This document shows, one piece after another, positions 1-5,721 of a DNA stretch of 5,721 nucleotides. Position 1 is the stretch's first letter. Each line of letters opens with the position of its first letter. The position numbers and the translations under genes are program-made. The stretch is from Actinomycetes bacterium (GTDB lineage Bacteria; Actinomycetota; Coriobacteriia; Anaerosomatales; JAJZPX01), in contig JAJZPX010000140.1 in the NCBI GenBank assembly GCA_021811025.1, positions 1 through 5,721 on the forward strand. The letters run 5' to 3'. The notes under the pieces are model-generated. The model was given only the letters and a program-made list of their open reading frames with translations, was not told the DNA's origin and ran no database searches.

Positions 1-1
1 G

Positions 2-832
2 CCCGCCTCGAAGCCGCCGGTGACGGCCGCCGCCGTCCCGTCCGTCGACGCCTACAAGGGCCTCGGCAGCTGGGTCGACATCTGGGAGGACGGCGCGTGG
101 GCCAACCCGGCCGCGACCGTCCGCAACATGAAGAGCCACGGCGTGAAGACGCTGTACCTCGAGACCGCCAACTCGAAGTCGCCGTACGCGCTCAAGGACC
201 CGTCCGCGATCGCGACGTTCATCCGCACCGCTCACGCGAACGGCATGAAGGTCGTCGCGTGGTACCTGCCGGACATGCAGAACGTGAACTTCGACTTCGG
301 CCGGGTCTCGCAGGCCATCCGTTTCCGCACGTCGGACGGCCAGACGTTCGACTCGTTCGCGCTGGACATCGAGTCGCCCGTGGTCGCGTCGCAGACCGCG
401 CGCAACACGCAGCTGATGGCGCTATCCACGCGGATCCGCAACCTCGTGGGCCCGAAGTACCCGCTGGGCGCGATCACCCCCTCGCCCGTCGGCCTGTCCA
501 AGGCCGGCAGCTACTGGGGCTCGTTCCCGTGGGCCTCGGTCGCGCGCACGTACGACGTGATCGTGCCGATGAGCTACTACACCTACCACGGTGACGGCAA
601 CGTGGCCGCGTACAACGACACGATCGCGAACATGCGCATCCTGCGCTCGAAGCCGGGCTGCGCGAAGATCCCGGTCCACCTGATCGGCGGTCTGGCCGAG
701 GGCTCTTCGCCGTCCGAGGTGAAGGCGTTCGTCCAAGCCACGGAGAAGAGCGGCGCCGTAGGCGGCAGCCTGTACAGCTGGAGCGGCACCAACCCGTCGC
801 ACTGGGACCAGCTGGAGTCGCTAGCCGACTAA
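2..832 (+). CDS. Exported TIM-barrel, glycoside-hydrolase-like protein (C-terminal part, 5' end outside window)
   Basis: The frame is open from position 2 to a TAA at 830-832, giving 276 visible residues. A GTG at 20 exists, but the frame runs on upstream into a Pro/Ala-rich stretch (PASKPPVTAAAVPS) that looks like a linker after a signal peptide or another domain, so I treat the gene as 5'-partial. Numbering from GTG 20, eight beta-strand-like segments follow in order, as in a (beta/alpha)8 barrel: GLGSWVDIW (14-22), VKTLYLETA (42-50), GMKVVAWYLP (75-84), FDSFALDIES (110-119), YPLGAITPSP (147-156), YDVIVPMSYYTY (178-189), IPVHLIGGL (217-225) and VGGSLYSWSG (247-256). Asp116 and Glu118 at the end of strand 4 are the natural candidates for catalytic acids, and the aromatic PMSYYTY resembles the strand-6 segment of several glycosidase clans. 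The family is not identified. Sugar hydrolysis in the envelope or outside the cell is inference; a non-catalytic barrel is possible. The gene converges on uvrC. Confidence 0.72.
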   Translation, partial: PASKPPVTAAAVPSVDAYKGLGSWVDIWEDGAWANPAATVRNMKSHGVKTLYLETANSKSPYALKDPSAIATFIRTAHANGMKVVAWYLPDMQNVNFDFGRVSQAIRFRTSDGQTFDSFALDIESPVVASQTARNTQLMALSTRIRNLVGPKYPLGAITPSPVGLSKAGSYWGSFPWASVARTYDVIVPMSYYTYHGDGNVAAYNDTIANMRILRSKPGCAKIPVHLIGGLAEGSSPSEVKAFVQATEKSGAVGGSLYSWSGTNPSHWDQLESLAD

Positions 833-861
833 GCGGCCGCCGACGACAACGACCGTGACGA

Positions 862-889
862 GGGCCGTGCCCCTTCCGGGGCCCGGCCC
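862..889. terminator. Candidate bidirectional terminator hairpin between convergent genes
   Basis: Arms 862-873 and 878-889 pair over 12 positions with a single mismatch (T868 opposite C883), closed by a TTCC tetraloop at 874-877. The stem is almost all G-C. It lies 29 bases after the stop of the barrel-protein gene and 7 bases beyond the uvrC stop on the other strand, so it can serve both transcripts. Neither side has a T-run, so it is not a classical intrinsic terminator. U-tract-poor hairpins of this kind have been proposed as terminators in high-GC actinobacteria. Confidence 0.6.
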
Positions 890-896
890 CCTCGCG

Positions 897-2765
897 CTAT
901 CCGCTCTCGCCGTCGGCCGACAGGTACGCGTGCACCGTCTCGGCCACCTCGCGCGGCACGCCGTTGACCGCCGCGATGTCGTCGACGCTCGCCTCGCGCA
1001 GGCGCTTCACGCTCCCGAACGCGCGGAGCAGCAGCTTGCGGCGCTTGGGGCCGACGCCGGGCACGTCGTCCAGCGCCGACGCCGTCATCGCCCGCCCGCG
1101 CACCTCCCGGTGGTACGTGACCGCGAAGCGGTGAGCCTCATCGCGCACGCGCTTCACGAGGTACAGGCTCGCGGACCCGTTCGGCAGCACGACCGGCTCG
1201 TCCCACCCGGGCGCGAACAGCTCCTCCTCGCGCTTCGCGAGCACCGCCAGCGGGATGTCCTCGAGCCCGAGCTCGCGCAGCACCCGCAGCGCCGCCCCCA
1301 GCTGCGGCTTGCCGCCGTCCACGACGATCAGGTCCGGCCGCGACGCGAACCGCTTCCCCTCGGCCGCCTCGCGCCTGAACCTTCGGCCGAGGACCTCGCG
1401 CATCATCGCGACGTCGTTCGCTTCCGGCGTGTCCAGCCGGATGCGGAAGCGGCGGTACTGCGAGCTGTCGGCCTGCCCCGCCGTGAACACCACCATCGAG
1501 CCGACCGAGTGCCGCCCGTGCAGCGTCGAGATGTCGTAGCACTCGATCCTCATCGGCGGCGCGGGCAGCGCGAGCGCGCTCTCGAGCTGCAGCAGCGCCT
1601 CGTTGGTGCGCTGCTCGTCGTAGCGGGTGCGGAACTTGTAGCGCGCGAGCGTGTGGCGCGCGTTCGTCGACGCGAGCTCCAGCAGACGCTTCTTGTCGCC
1701 GCGCTGGGGGACGGCGAGGGTGACGCGGGTGCCGCGGAGCTTCGACAGCCACTGCTCGGCCGAGTCCGGCTCTGACGGCAGCGCCGAGACGAGCACCTCG
1801 CGCGGCACGTGCGACGCCTCGGCGTAGTAGCGCAGCAGGAAGCCTTCGACGAGGTCGGCCTCCTCCACCTCGAGCCCCTCGTCGAGCACGAACTCGTTGC
1901 CGGCGAGCACGCGGCCGTCTCGCACCGCGAGCAGGTGCACCGCCGCTATCGTCTCCTCGCGAAGCACGCCGATGACGTCCATGTCGAGCGGCTTCTCGCT
2001 CACGACCATCTGCCGCTCGAGCACCTTGCGGACGGCCTCGGCCGAGCGCTTCAGCCTCGCCGCGCGCTCGAACTCGAGGTCGGCGGATGCCTCGCGCATC
2101 TCGCGCTCCAGCGCCTCGGCCACGCCGCGCGTGCGGCCGTCGAGGAAGCTCACGACCTGCTCGACGCGCTCCGCGTACTCCTCGCGCGAGATCGCGGCGA
2201 CGCACGGCCCCGGCCCCTTGCCGACGTGGAAGTCGAAGCACGGCTTGCCGTTCGATTCGCCACCCTTGGCGGTCAGCCGCTTCCACTCCACGCAGTCGGC
2301 GCGGCAGACCGGGTAGATGCGGCGGACCACGTCGATCGTCTCGCGCGCGGCCTTCGCGTCCGTGTACGGGCCGAAGTAGCGCGTGCCCGGCTTGTGCTTC
2401 TCGCGCGTGTACTTGATCGCGGGAAAGGGATCGGAAAGGGTCAGGGCGATGAACGGATAGGTCTTGTCGTCACGATAGTCGACGTTGTAACGCGGCCTGA
2501 ACTGCTTGATGAGGTTGGACTCGAGGATGAGGGACTCGACCTCGTTGCCCGTGACGATGTAGTCGAAGCTCGCCGTCTCGTCCATCAGCAGCGGCACCTT
2601 CTCGCGGGTGTCGTGGCCGCTGACGTACTGCTGCATGCGCCGGCGCAGGCGCTTCGCCTTGCCGACGTACAGCACCGCGCCCTCGGCGTCCTTCCACAGG
2701 TAGACGCCGGGGGTCTCGGGGACGAGCGACAGCTGGTCGCGGATGGTGTCGAGGGGGGTGGTCAT
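897..2765 (-). CDS. uvrC: UvrABC excinuclease subunit C
   Basis: This 622-residue protein has normal length and the full UvrC domain order. UvrC is recruited to the UvrB-DNA complex in the cytoplasm and cuts on both sides of a lesion in nucleotide excision repair. The GIY-YIG nuclease domain (about 13-95) makes the 3' cut; it shows GVY at 20-22, YVGKAK at 33-38 and Glu77 at the metal-ligand position. A UVR UvrB-binding helix pair follows (about 216-252, REMREA then LEFERAARLK). The RNase H-like domain makes the 5' cut; it shows ECYDIS with Asp411, VVDGGKPQL with Asp483, and DEAHRFA with His545. Two helix-hairpin-helix motifs end the protein (VPGVGPKR 568-575; NGVPREVA 601-608). The ATG at 2765 begins MTTPLDTIRDQL, which fits the family's N-terminus, and overlaps the previous gene's stop as ATGA. 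Only a weak Shine-Dalgarno is visible, which favours translational coupling. The [4Fe-4S] cysteine region is unusual (see findings). Confidence 0.98.
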   Translation of the reverse strand: MTTPLDTIRDQLSLVPETPGVYLWKDAEGAVLYVGKAKRLRRRMQQYVSGHDTREKVPLLMDETASFDYIVTGNEVESLILESNLIKQFRPRYNVDYRDDKTYPFIALTLSDPFPAIKYTREKHKPGTRYFGPYTDAKAARETIDVVRRIYPVCRADCVEWKRLTAKGGESNGKPCFDFHVGKGPGPCVAAISREEYAERVEQVVSFLDGRTRGVAEALEREMREASADLEFERAARLKRSAEAVRKVLERQMVVSEKPLDMDVIGVLREETIAAVHLLAVRDGRVLAGNEFVLDEGLEVEEADLVEGFLLRYYAEASHVPREVLVSALPSEPDSAEQWLSKLRGTRVTLAVPQRGDKKRLLELASTNARHTLARYKFRTRYDEQRTNEALLQLESALALPAPPMRIECYDISTLHGRHSVGSMVVFTAGQADSSQYRRFRIRLDTPEANDVAMMREVLGRRFRREAAEGKRFASRPDLIVVDGGKPQLGAALRVLRELGLEDIPLAVLAKREEELFAPGWDEPVVLPNGSASLYLVKRVRDEAHRFAVTYHREVRGRAMTASALDDVPGVGPKRRKLLLRAFGSVKRLREASVDDIAAVNGVPREVAETVHAYLSADGESG

Positions 2766-4357
2766 CGCAGGTCGAAGACAGCAAGGATCCGGCCGACGTA
2801 GGATGCATCGTCCAGGTACGCGCGGGGCAGGGTGAAGCCCGCGCCGCGCAGCGTGCCGTCCTGGAGCGCCACCGCGCCCTCGGATCCCGCCAGCCAGAAT
2901 ATCGTCCCGTCGGCGCGCTCGTAAGCGAGCCAGACGTCGGGAGCGATCGTCGTGCGCCCTGCGGCCGTGGTGTACGTGAGCGTCCCCGGACCGCCCGAGG
3001 TGGTTCCACCCGCCCTCGCGAGCACGATGCCGGGGAAACCGGTCGGGGCGCTTCCGGACGAGTCGAGCGAGCGATCCGGCGTCATGCCGCGCACGTCGAA
3101 CGCGGGCGGCGGCACGGCCCGCGACCCGAGCGAGACGAGCACGGCCGCGGCGTACGGGCCGGTGCGGGGCACCACGACGGAGCGCACGGCATCGACCTCG
3201 GCCTGCGTCGCGCCCAGAACCGAGCCGGCGACGGCCTGCCGGACCGCCGTCGCGACGGCCTGCCACGCCTGCAGCAGGGCGGGGTCGGCGGCGCCGCTGC
3301 GCAGCGCGGCCTCGACGTCGCGCGCAAGATCGGCAGAGCCGGGCACGTCCTGATCGCGCAGCTGCCGCACGAGGTCCTGCGCCGCGGTCGCGGGGTCGGG
3401 AAGCGGCACCGCTGCCGCTCGCGCGGGCGCCCACGCCAGCGTGAGACGCTTGCCCGCGTCGCCCGTCGGCCCCGTGGTGGCGAGCAGGCCCGCGGCGCGG
3501 TTCTTCGCGTCGAGATACGCGCCGGGAACGTCGACGTCGACGGCCACGGAGTCGGCCGGCAGCTTCGCCGCGCCCGGAGGCGCCGCGTCCTTCAGCGCGC
3601 GAGCGCTCTTCGCGAGCGCGAGCGGAACCGGAGCTGCCGGAACCCCCGGCTGTCCGGCGAGCCCGCGGGCGACGTAGCCGAAGAAGCCGCGCGCGCGCCC
3701 GGCGCCACCGGCTACCGTCTGCGCCTTGCCCGCCGCGTCGAGACCGCTCACCTCGACGCGGAACCTCTGCGCGGCTCCGCCCGGCTCGGCCGACAGGCGG
3801 TTGAACCACTCCGCACCCTTACGCTCCGCGGTCGGCGACTCCTGCCACAGAGGCGTCGCGCGTTCGTACAGCAGCTCGCCATCGGCGATGCCGCCGGACA
3901 GGCGCGCACCCCAGTGCCCCGACACCTCGTAAACCACGCTCGACCCGTCGGGACTGGCCGGCACGCCACGCAGCTCGTCGAGCGACGCCAGGGCGTGCGA
4001 CACCAGCGTCGCCTGCCCGCTGAAGCTCCCCGCGGCCGCCCCGCCGCCGTCGGCCGGCGTGCCCGCGAGCGTGATCTCGATCGACGCCGACTGAGCGCTC
4101 GCAGCCCCGTCCGGACCCCGCGTGCCCAGCACGTCGGCGTACGCGACGTGCCCGATGAAGCTTCCGCCTTCGAGCCGCAGCGACATCTCGTCCGTCCCGG
4201 CAAGGCGCCGCGTCTCGCCCCGTTCGCCCGAGAACATCCCTTCCGCCTGCCACACGTGGTCGTACGGGCCGCGCGCGTCGGCGGCGGCGGCGGACGCCGG
4301 CGAGACCGGCGCCACCAGCGCGAGCGCGCACGCCAGCGCGATCAGCCTCGCGCTCAC
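2762..4357 (-). CDS. Secreted protein of unknown function, 531 aa
   Basis: I do not recognise a family. The start is GTG at 4357, with GGGAG seven bases upstream, and overlaps the upstream gene's stop as GTGA. Residues 1-23 form a classical Sec signal peptide: Arg4, a hydrophobic stretch from 5 to 18, and an ASA cleavage site followed by AAADARG. The mature protein is Ala/Gly-rich and contains no cysteine. Residues about 30-170 look beta-rich, with GSFIGHVAY (65-73), GSFSGQATL (110-118) and EVSGHWGARLSGG (144-156) as loosely similar strand-forming pieces. Residues about 320-410 look alpha-helical (DLVRQLRDQD, EAALRSG, LLQAWQAVATAVRQAV). The end (about 440-531) is again beta-like, with APDVWLAYERADGTIFWLAG at 472-491. 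No catalytic motif, C-terminal anchor or sorting signal is seen. It probably acts outside the membrane together with the membrane protein encoded just upstream. It ends in the ATGA overlap with uvrC. Confidence 0.85.
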   Translation of the reverse strand: MSARLIALACALALVAPVSPASAAAADARGPYDHVWQAEGMFSGERGETRRLAGTDEMSLRLEGGSFIGHVAYADVLGTRGPDGAASAQSASIEITLAGTPADGGGAAAGSFSGQATLVSHALASLDELRGVPASPDGSSVVYEVSGHWGARLSGGIADGELLYERATPLWQESPTAERKGAEWFNRLSAEPGGAAQRFRVEVSGLDAAGKAQTVAGGAGRARGFFGYVARGLAGQPGVPAAPVPLALAKSARALKDAAPPGAAKLPADSVAVDVDVPGAYLDAKNRAAGLLATTGPTGDAGKRLTLAWAPARAAAVPLPDPATAAQDLVRQLRDQDVPGSADLARDVEAALRSGAADPALLQAWQAVATAVRQAVAGSVLGATQAEVDAVRSVVVPRTGPYAAAVLVSLGSRAVPPPAFDVRGMTPDRSLDSSGSAPTGFPGIVLARAGGTTSGGPGTLTYTTAAGRTTIAPDVWLAYERADGTIFWLAGSEGAVALQDGTLRGAGFTLPRAYLDDASYVGRILAVFDLR

Positions 4358-4872
4358 GGAGAGGCTCCCGCAGCCGGCAGGTAGCGCAATCTCGCGTAGC
4401 GCCGCAGCGAGGCGGCGTCGTCTCGGGCCGCGGCCGAGCGCACGATCACGGCGTCGGCGGAGACTTCGAGCAGCGGCGTGTCGTCCGGCGCGAAGAGCTG
4501 CGCGGTCACGCTACGCGCGTACGGATACGCGAGCGCGCCGGCCGCGAGCGCGGTTTGCCACGAGAGTTCGACCTGTGCGGGCGCGCGGACCTCCGGCATC
4601 GCGACGCGCACGACCACCGCCCCGCCGCTCTCGCCCACGACCGCCTGGTCGAATCCCGCGAGCCGCAGCGTGCGAAGCGCCGTCTCCGCCGAGCCTGACG
4701 GGCCGAGGGGGTCCGGCGCCTTCGGCCGAAGGAACTCGAGAGCGTCGGGCACGGGCCCGCCTCCGCGGGCGTAGAGGACGACGAGCGCCGCGATGGTCAG
4801 CGCCGCAACAGCCAGCGCGCTCGCCACGGCGATCCTCCACGTGAAGCGGCGGCGCGGCGTCTGCTCGGTCAC
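4354..4872 (-). CDS. Single-pass membrane protein of unknown function, 172 aa
   Basis: This is the first gene of the leftward operon. It starts at GTG 4872, with a strong AGGAGG eight bases upstream. The N-terminus (MTEQTPRRRFTWR) is basic and is followed by one hydrophobic helix at about 14-35 (IAVASALAVAALTIAALVVL). No good signal-peptidase site follows, so I expect a membrane anchor with the N-terminus inside. The outer part begins with a Gly/Pro-rich linker (37-60) and then a small mixed domain: ETALRTLRLAG helix (63-73), strand VVVRVAMPEV (87-96), helix WQTALAAGALA (105-115), and strands SVTAQLFA (121-128) and LLEVSADAVIV (134-144). It has no cysteines and no motif I can name. The 4-base GTGA overlap with the secreted protein gene suggests the two products are made together and may interact. 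Confidence 0.85.
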   Translation of the reverse strand: MTEQTPRRRFTWRIAVASALAVAALTIAALVVLYARGGGPVPDALEFLRPKAPDPLGPSGSAETALRTLRLAGFDQAVVGESGGAVVVRVAMPEVRAPAQVELSWQTALAAGALAYPYARSVTAQLFAPDDTPLLEVSADAVIVRSAAARDDAASLRRYARLRYLPAAGASP

Positions 4873-4908
4873 ACCTCGCCCCTCCTCGCCGTCGACGGAC
4901 TCGAAATC

Positions 4909-4917
4909 ATGCTACCA
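4909..4917 (-). promoter_or_regulatory. Candidate extended -10 promoter for the leftward operon
   Basis: Read on the minus strand this is TGGTAGCAT, a match to the extended -10 form TGnTAnnnT. Transcription starting about seven bases downstream (near 4902) would give a leader of about 30 bases carrying the AGGAGG in front of GTG 4872. No convincing -35 hexamer lies 17-18 bases upstream. The support is position plus a short motif only. Confidence 0.35.
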
Positions 4918-4918
4918 C

Positions 4919-4939
4919 CGGCGGTGATGCTTACCGCCG
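4919..4939. promoter_or_regulatory. Inverted repeat in divergent promoter region, candidate operator
   Basis: CGGCGGT (4919-4925) and ACCGCCG (4933-4939) are perfect inverted 7-mers separated by seven bases. A further imperfect copy, ACCACC at 4914-4919, precedes them, so ACCRCC-type hexamers occur three times in 25 bp. The repeat sits between the two candidate -10 elements and covers the spacer and -35 region of the leftward promoter, a position suited to a repressor. A chance GC-rich palindrome cannot be excluded. Confidence 0.35.
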
Positions 4940-4971
4940 TTCAACGTCAGGACGAGGGGGAGGAGGGGAAG

Positions 4972-4980
4972 TGCTATCGT
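4972..4980 (+). promoter_or_regulatory. Candidate extended -10 promoter for the alkaline phosphatase gene
   Basis: TGCTATCGT fits TGnTAnnnT, the same pattern as the opposite-facing candidate. A start site near 4987 would give a leader of about 30 bases with a good Shine-Dalgarno at 5004-5010. There is no recognisable -35 hexamer, and an 18-base purine run (4954-4971) occupies that region. An activator might be needed, but this is inference. Confidence 0.35.
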
Positions 4981-5003
4981 GATGAAGGAAGCGTAGCCGT
5001 CGT

Positions 5004-5010
5004 GGGGAGG
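5004..5010 (+). promoter_or_regulatory. Ribosome binding site that fixes the TTG start of the phosphatase
   Basis: GGGGAGG lies six bases before TTG 5017. It supports that start over the in-frame ATG codons at 4909 and 4927, which have no Shine-Dalgarno and would bury the lipoprotein signal peptide behind about 30 or more hydrophilic residues. Confidence 0.6.
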
Positions 5011-5016
5011 GCCATC

Positions 5017-5721
5017 TTGCGATCCCGAGCGTACCGGTCCGTCTCGCTCCTTGTCCTCGCCGCCCTGCTGGCCGTTCTTCCCGGATGCGGGAGGCAGCAG
5101 GCAGCTCATGCCGGCTCGAATCGCAAGCAGAGGAACAACATCATCGTCATGATCAGCGACGGCTGCGGCTACGGGACGCTCGAATCCACCGATCTGTGGC
5201 TTCACGGGCGCCTGCGCTCCGAGCCGTACGAGTCCTTCCCGGTCGCTCTGTCGATGCGAACGGCCTCTGCCGACGGAATCGTGACCGACTCGGCCGCCGC
5301 GGCCACCGCGATGGCCACGGGATTCAAGACCAACAACGGGTACGTCGGAGTCGATCCCGACGGGAACCGGCTGCCGAACGTGCTCGAGGAGGCCGAGGCG
5401 GCAGGCAAGGCGACGGGCGTCGTGACGACCGTGCAGTGGACCGACGCGACTCCCGCGGGCTTCCTCGCTCATGCCCAGGACCGCCAGGACCAGGAGGAGA
5501 TCGGGCGGCAGATCGTCGACGAGAGCGGCGCGGACGTCGTTATGGGCGCCGGCGACCCGGAGCGGGGCGAGAGCGGACAGGTTGTCTCCCGCCCCGACTA
5601 CTCCCACGTGGGCGGGAAGGGTGTGTGGGACTCGCTCGTCTCCCACGCGGCCGGAGGCGACGCGAACGGCGACGGCAGGCCCGATCCCTGGACGCTCGTG
5701 CGCACGCGCGCCCAGTTCACG
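5017..5721 (+). CDS. Lipoprotein alkaline phosphatase, PhoA family (3' end outside window)
   Basis: The frame is open from TTG 5017 to the window end (235 codons, no stop). Residues 1-24 form a lipoprotein signal: Arg-rich n-region, LLVLAALLAVL, then lipobox LPGC with Cys24 as the lipid-bearing residue. The mature enzyme is therefore expected on the outer face of the membrane, releasing phosphate from monoesters. Conserved PhoA residues are readable by alignment to the E. coli enzyme: Asp48 in MISDG (Asp51, zinc and magnesium), Asp91-Ser92-Ala93 in TDSAAAATA (Asp101 and nucleophile Ser102), Asp143 and Thr145 in DATPAGF (Asp153, Thr155), and Arg156 (phosphate-binding Arg166). The remaining metal ligands fall beyond the window. 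Two departures are visible: Ser47 replaces the usual Gly of GDG, and D215-A-N217-G-D219-G-x-x-D223 resembles a calcium-binding loop in an insertion. The gene diverges from the uvrC operon. PhoA-type genes are often induced by phosphate starvation, but no convincing Pho box is visible here. Confidence 0.93.
   Translation, partial: MRSRAYRSVSLLVLAALLAVLPGCGRQQAAHAGSNRKQRNNIIVMISDGCGYGTLESTDLWLHGRLRSEPYESFPVALSMRTASADGIVTDSAAAATAMATGFKTNNGYVGVDPDGNRLPNVLEEAEAAGKATGVVTTVQWTDATPAGFLAHAQDRQDQEEIGRQIVDESGADVVMGAGDPERGESGQVVSRPDYSHVGGKGVWDSLVSHAAGGDANGDGRPDPWTLVRTRAQFT

Noticed and set aside
855..2801. Long plus-strand open frames opposite uvrC.
   Set aside because: Their products are Arg/Ala/Leu/His-rich and domain-free, while the opposite strand encodes an intact UvrC with all catalytic motifs. 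They are antisense shadows.
2766..3809. The uvrC reading frame stays open for about 1 kb upstream of its ATG, suggesting an N-terminal fusion.
   Set aside because: The extension is Arg-rich low-complexity translation typical of GC-rich shadow frames. It lies wholly inside the secreted-protein gene, and the ATG at 2765 gives the conserved UvrC N-terminus.
4325..4357. Cys10 of the 531-aa protein as a lipoprotein cysteine.
   Set aside because: The preceding residues (ALA) do not make a proper lipobox, and nine residues are too few for a lipoprotein signal. A standard ASA cleavage site lies further on.
4909..4929. In-frame ATG codons (4909 and 4927) as alternative phosphatase starts.
   Set aside because: They lack a Shine-Dalgarno and would place a long charged stretch before the lipoprotein signal. 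TTG 5017 has GGGGAGG at ideal spacing and a normal signal peptide.
4939..4960. A Pho-box-like GTTCA unit in front of the phosphatase.
   Set aside because: Only one unit (GTTCAACGTCA) resembles the actinobacterial PhoP repeat; the next 11 bases do not, so a tandem repeat box is not supported.
4912..5646. A minus-strand open frame of about 240 codons opposite the phosphatase.
   Set aside because: It has no domain or plausible ribosome site, and the plus strand carries the unmistakable alkaline phosphatase motifs.
1..5721. Mobile elements, CRISPR arrays, defence or toxin-antitoxin genes, tRNA or rRNA.
   Set aside because: I saw no transposase, integrase, spaced direct repeats, terminal inverted repeats or structural RNA signatures. 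Every stretch is covered by the five genes or the two short gaps described.

Overview
The window is very GC-rich, with long open frames on most strands. It reads as chromosomal DNA of a high-GC bacterium, most likely an actinobacterium. I base this on base composition, GTG and TTG starts, TGnTAnnnT-type -10 elements, Ala/Gly-rich exported proteins and the style of the UvrC sequence. The cysteine region of UvrC (CxxxC, then a PCFDFHVG-type segment) reminds me of Coriobacteriia-like proteins, but that is memory-based inference, not a measured result. No phage, transposon, CRISPR, tRNA or rRNA signal is visible.

Layout. (1) Positions 2-832, plus strand: the C-terminal part of an exported TIM-barrel protein resembling glycoside hydrolases; its N-terminus lies outside the window. 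(2) Positions 833-896: a 64-bp convergent gap with one strong GC hairpin, probably a two-sided terminator. (3) Positions 4872 down to 897, minus strand: a tightly packed three-gene operon. In transcription order it holds a 172-residue single-pass membrane protein of unknown function, a 531-residue secreted protein of unknown function, and uvrC. The two junctions are 4-base overlaps (GTGA and ATGA), so translation is probably coupled. (4) Positions 4873-5016: a divergent regulatory gap with two candidate extended -10 promoters and a perfect 7-bp inverted repeat between them. (5) Positions 5017-5721, plus strand: the N-terminal 235 codons of a lipoprotein alkaline phosphatase of the PhoA family, cut by the window end.

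How the genes relate. Four of the five proteins are exported or membrane-anchored: the barrel protein, the membrane protein, the secreted protein and the phosphatase. UvrC, the cytoplasmic nucleotide-excision-repair nuclease subunit, is the exception and the last gene of an operon otherwise devoted to envelope proteins. Nothing here looks like a wholly new defence or mobile system. The best leads are the altered cysteine set of UvrC, the coupling of uvrC to two unrecognised envelope proteins, and the compact divergent control region in front of the phosphatase.
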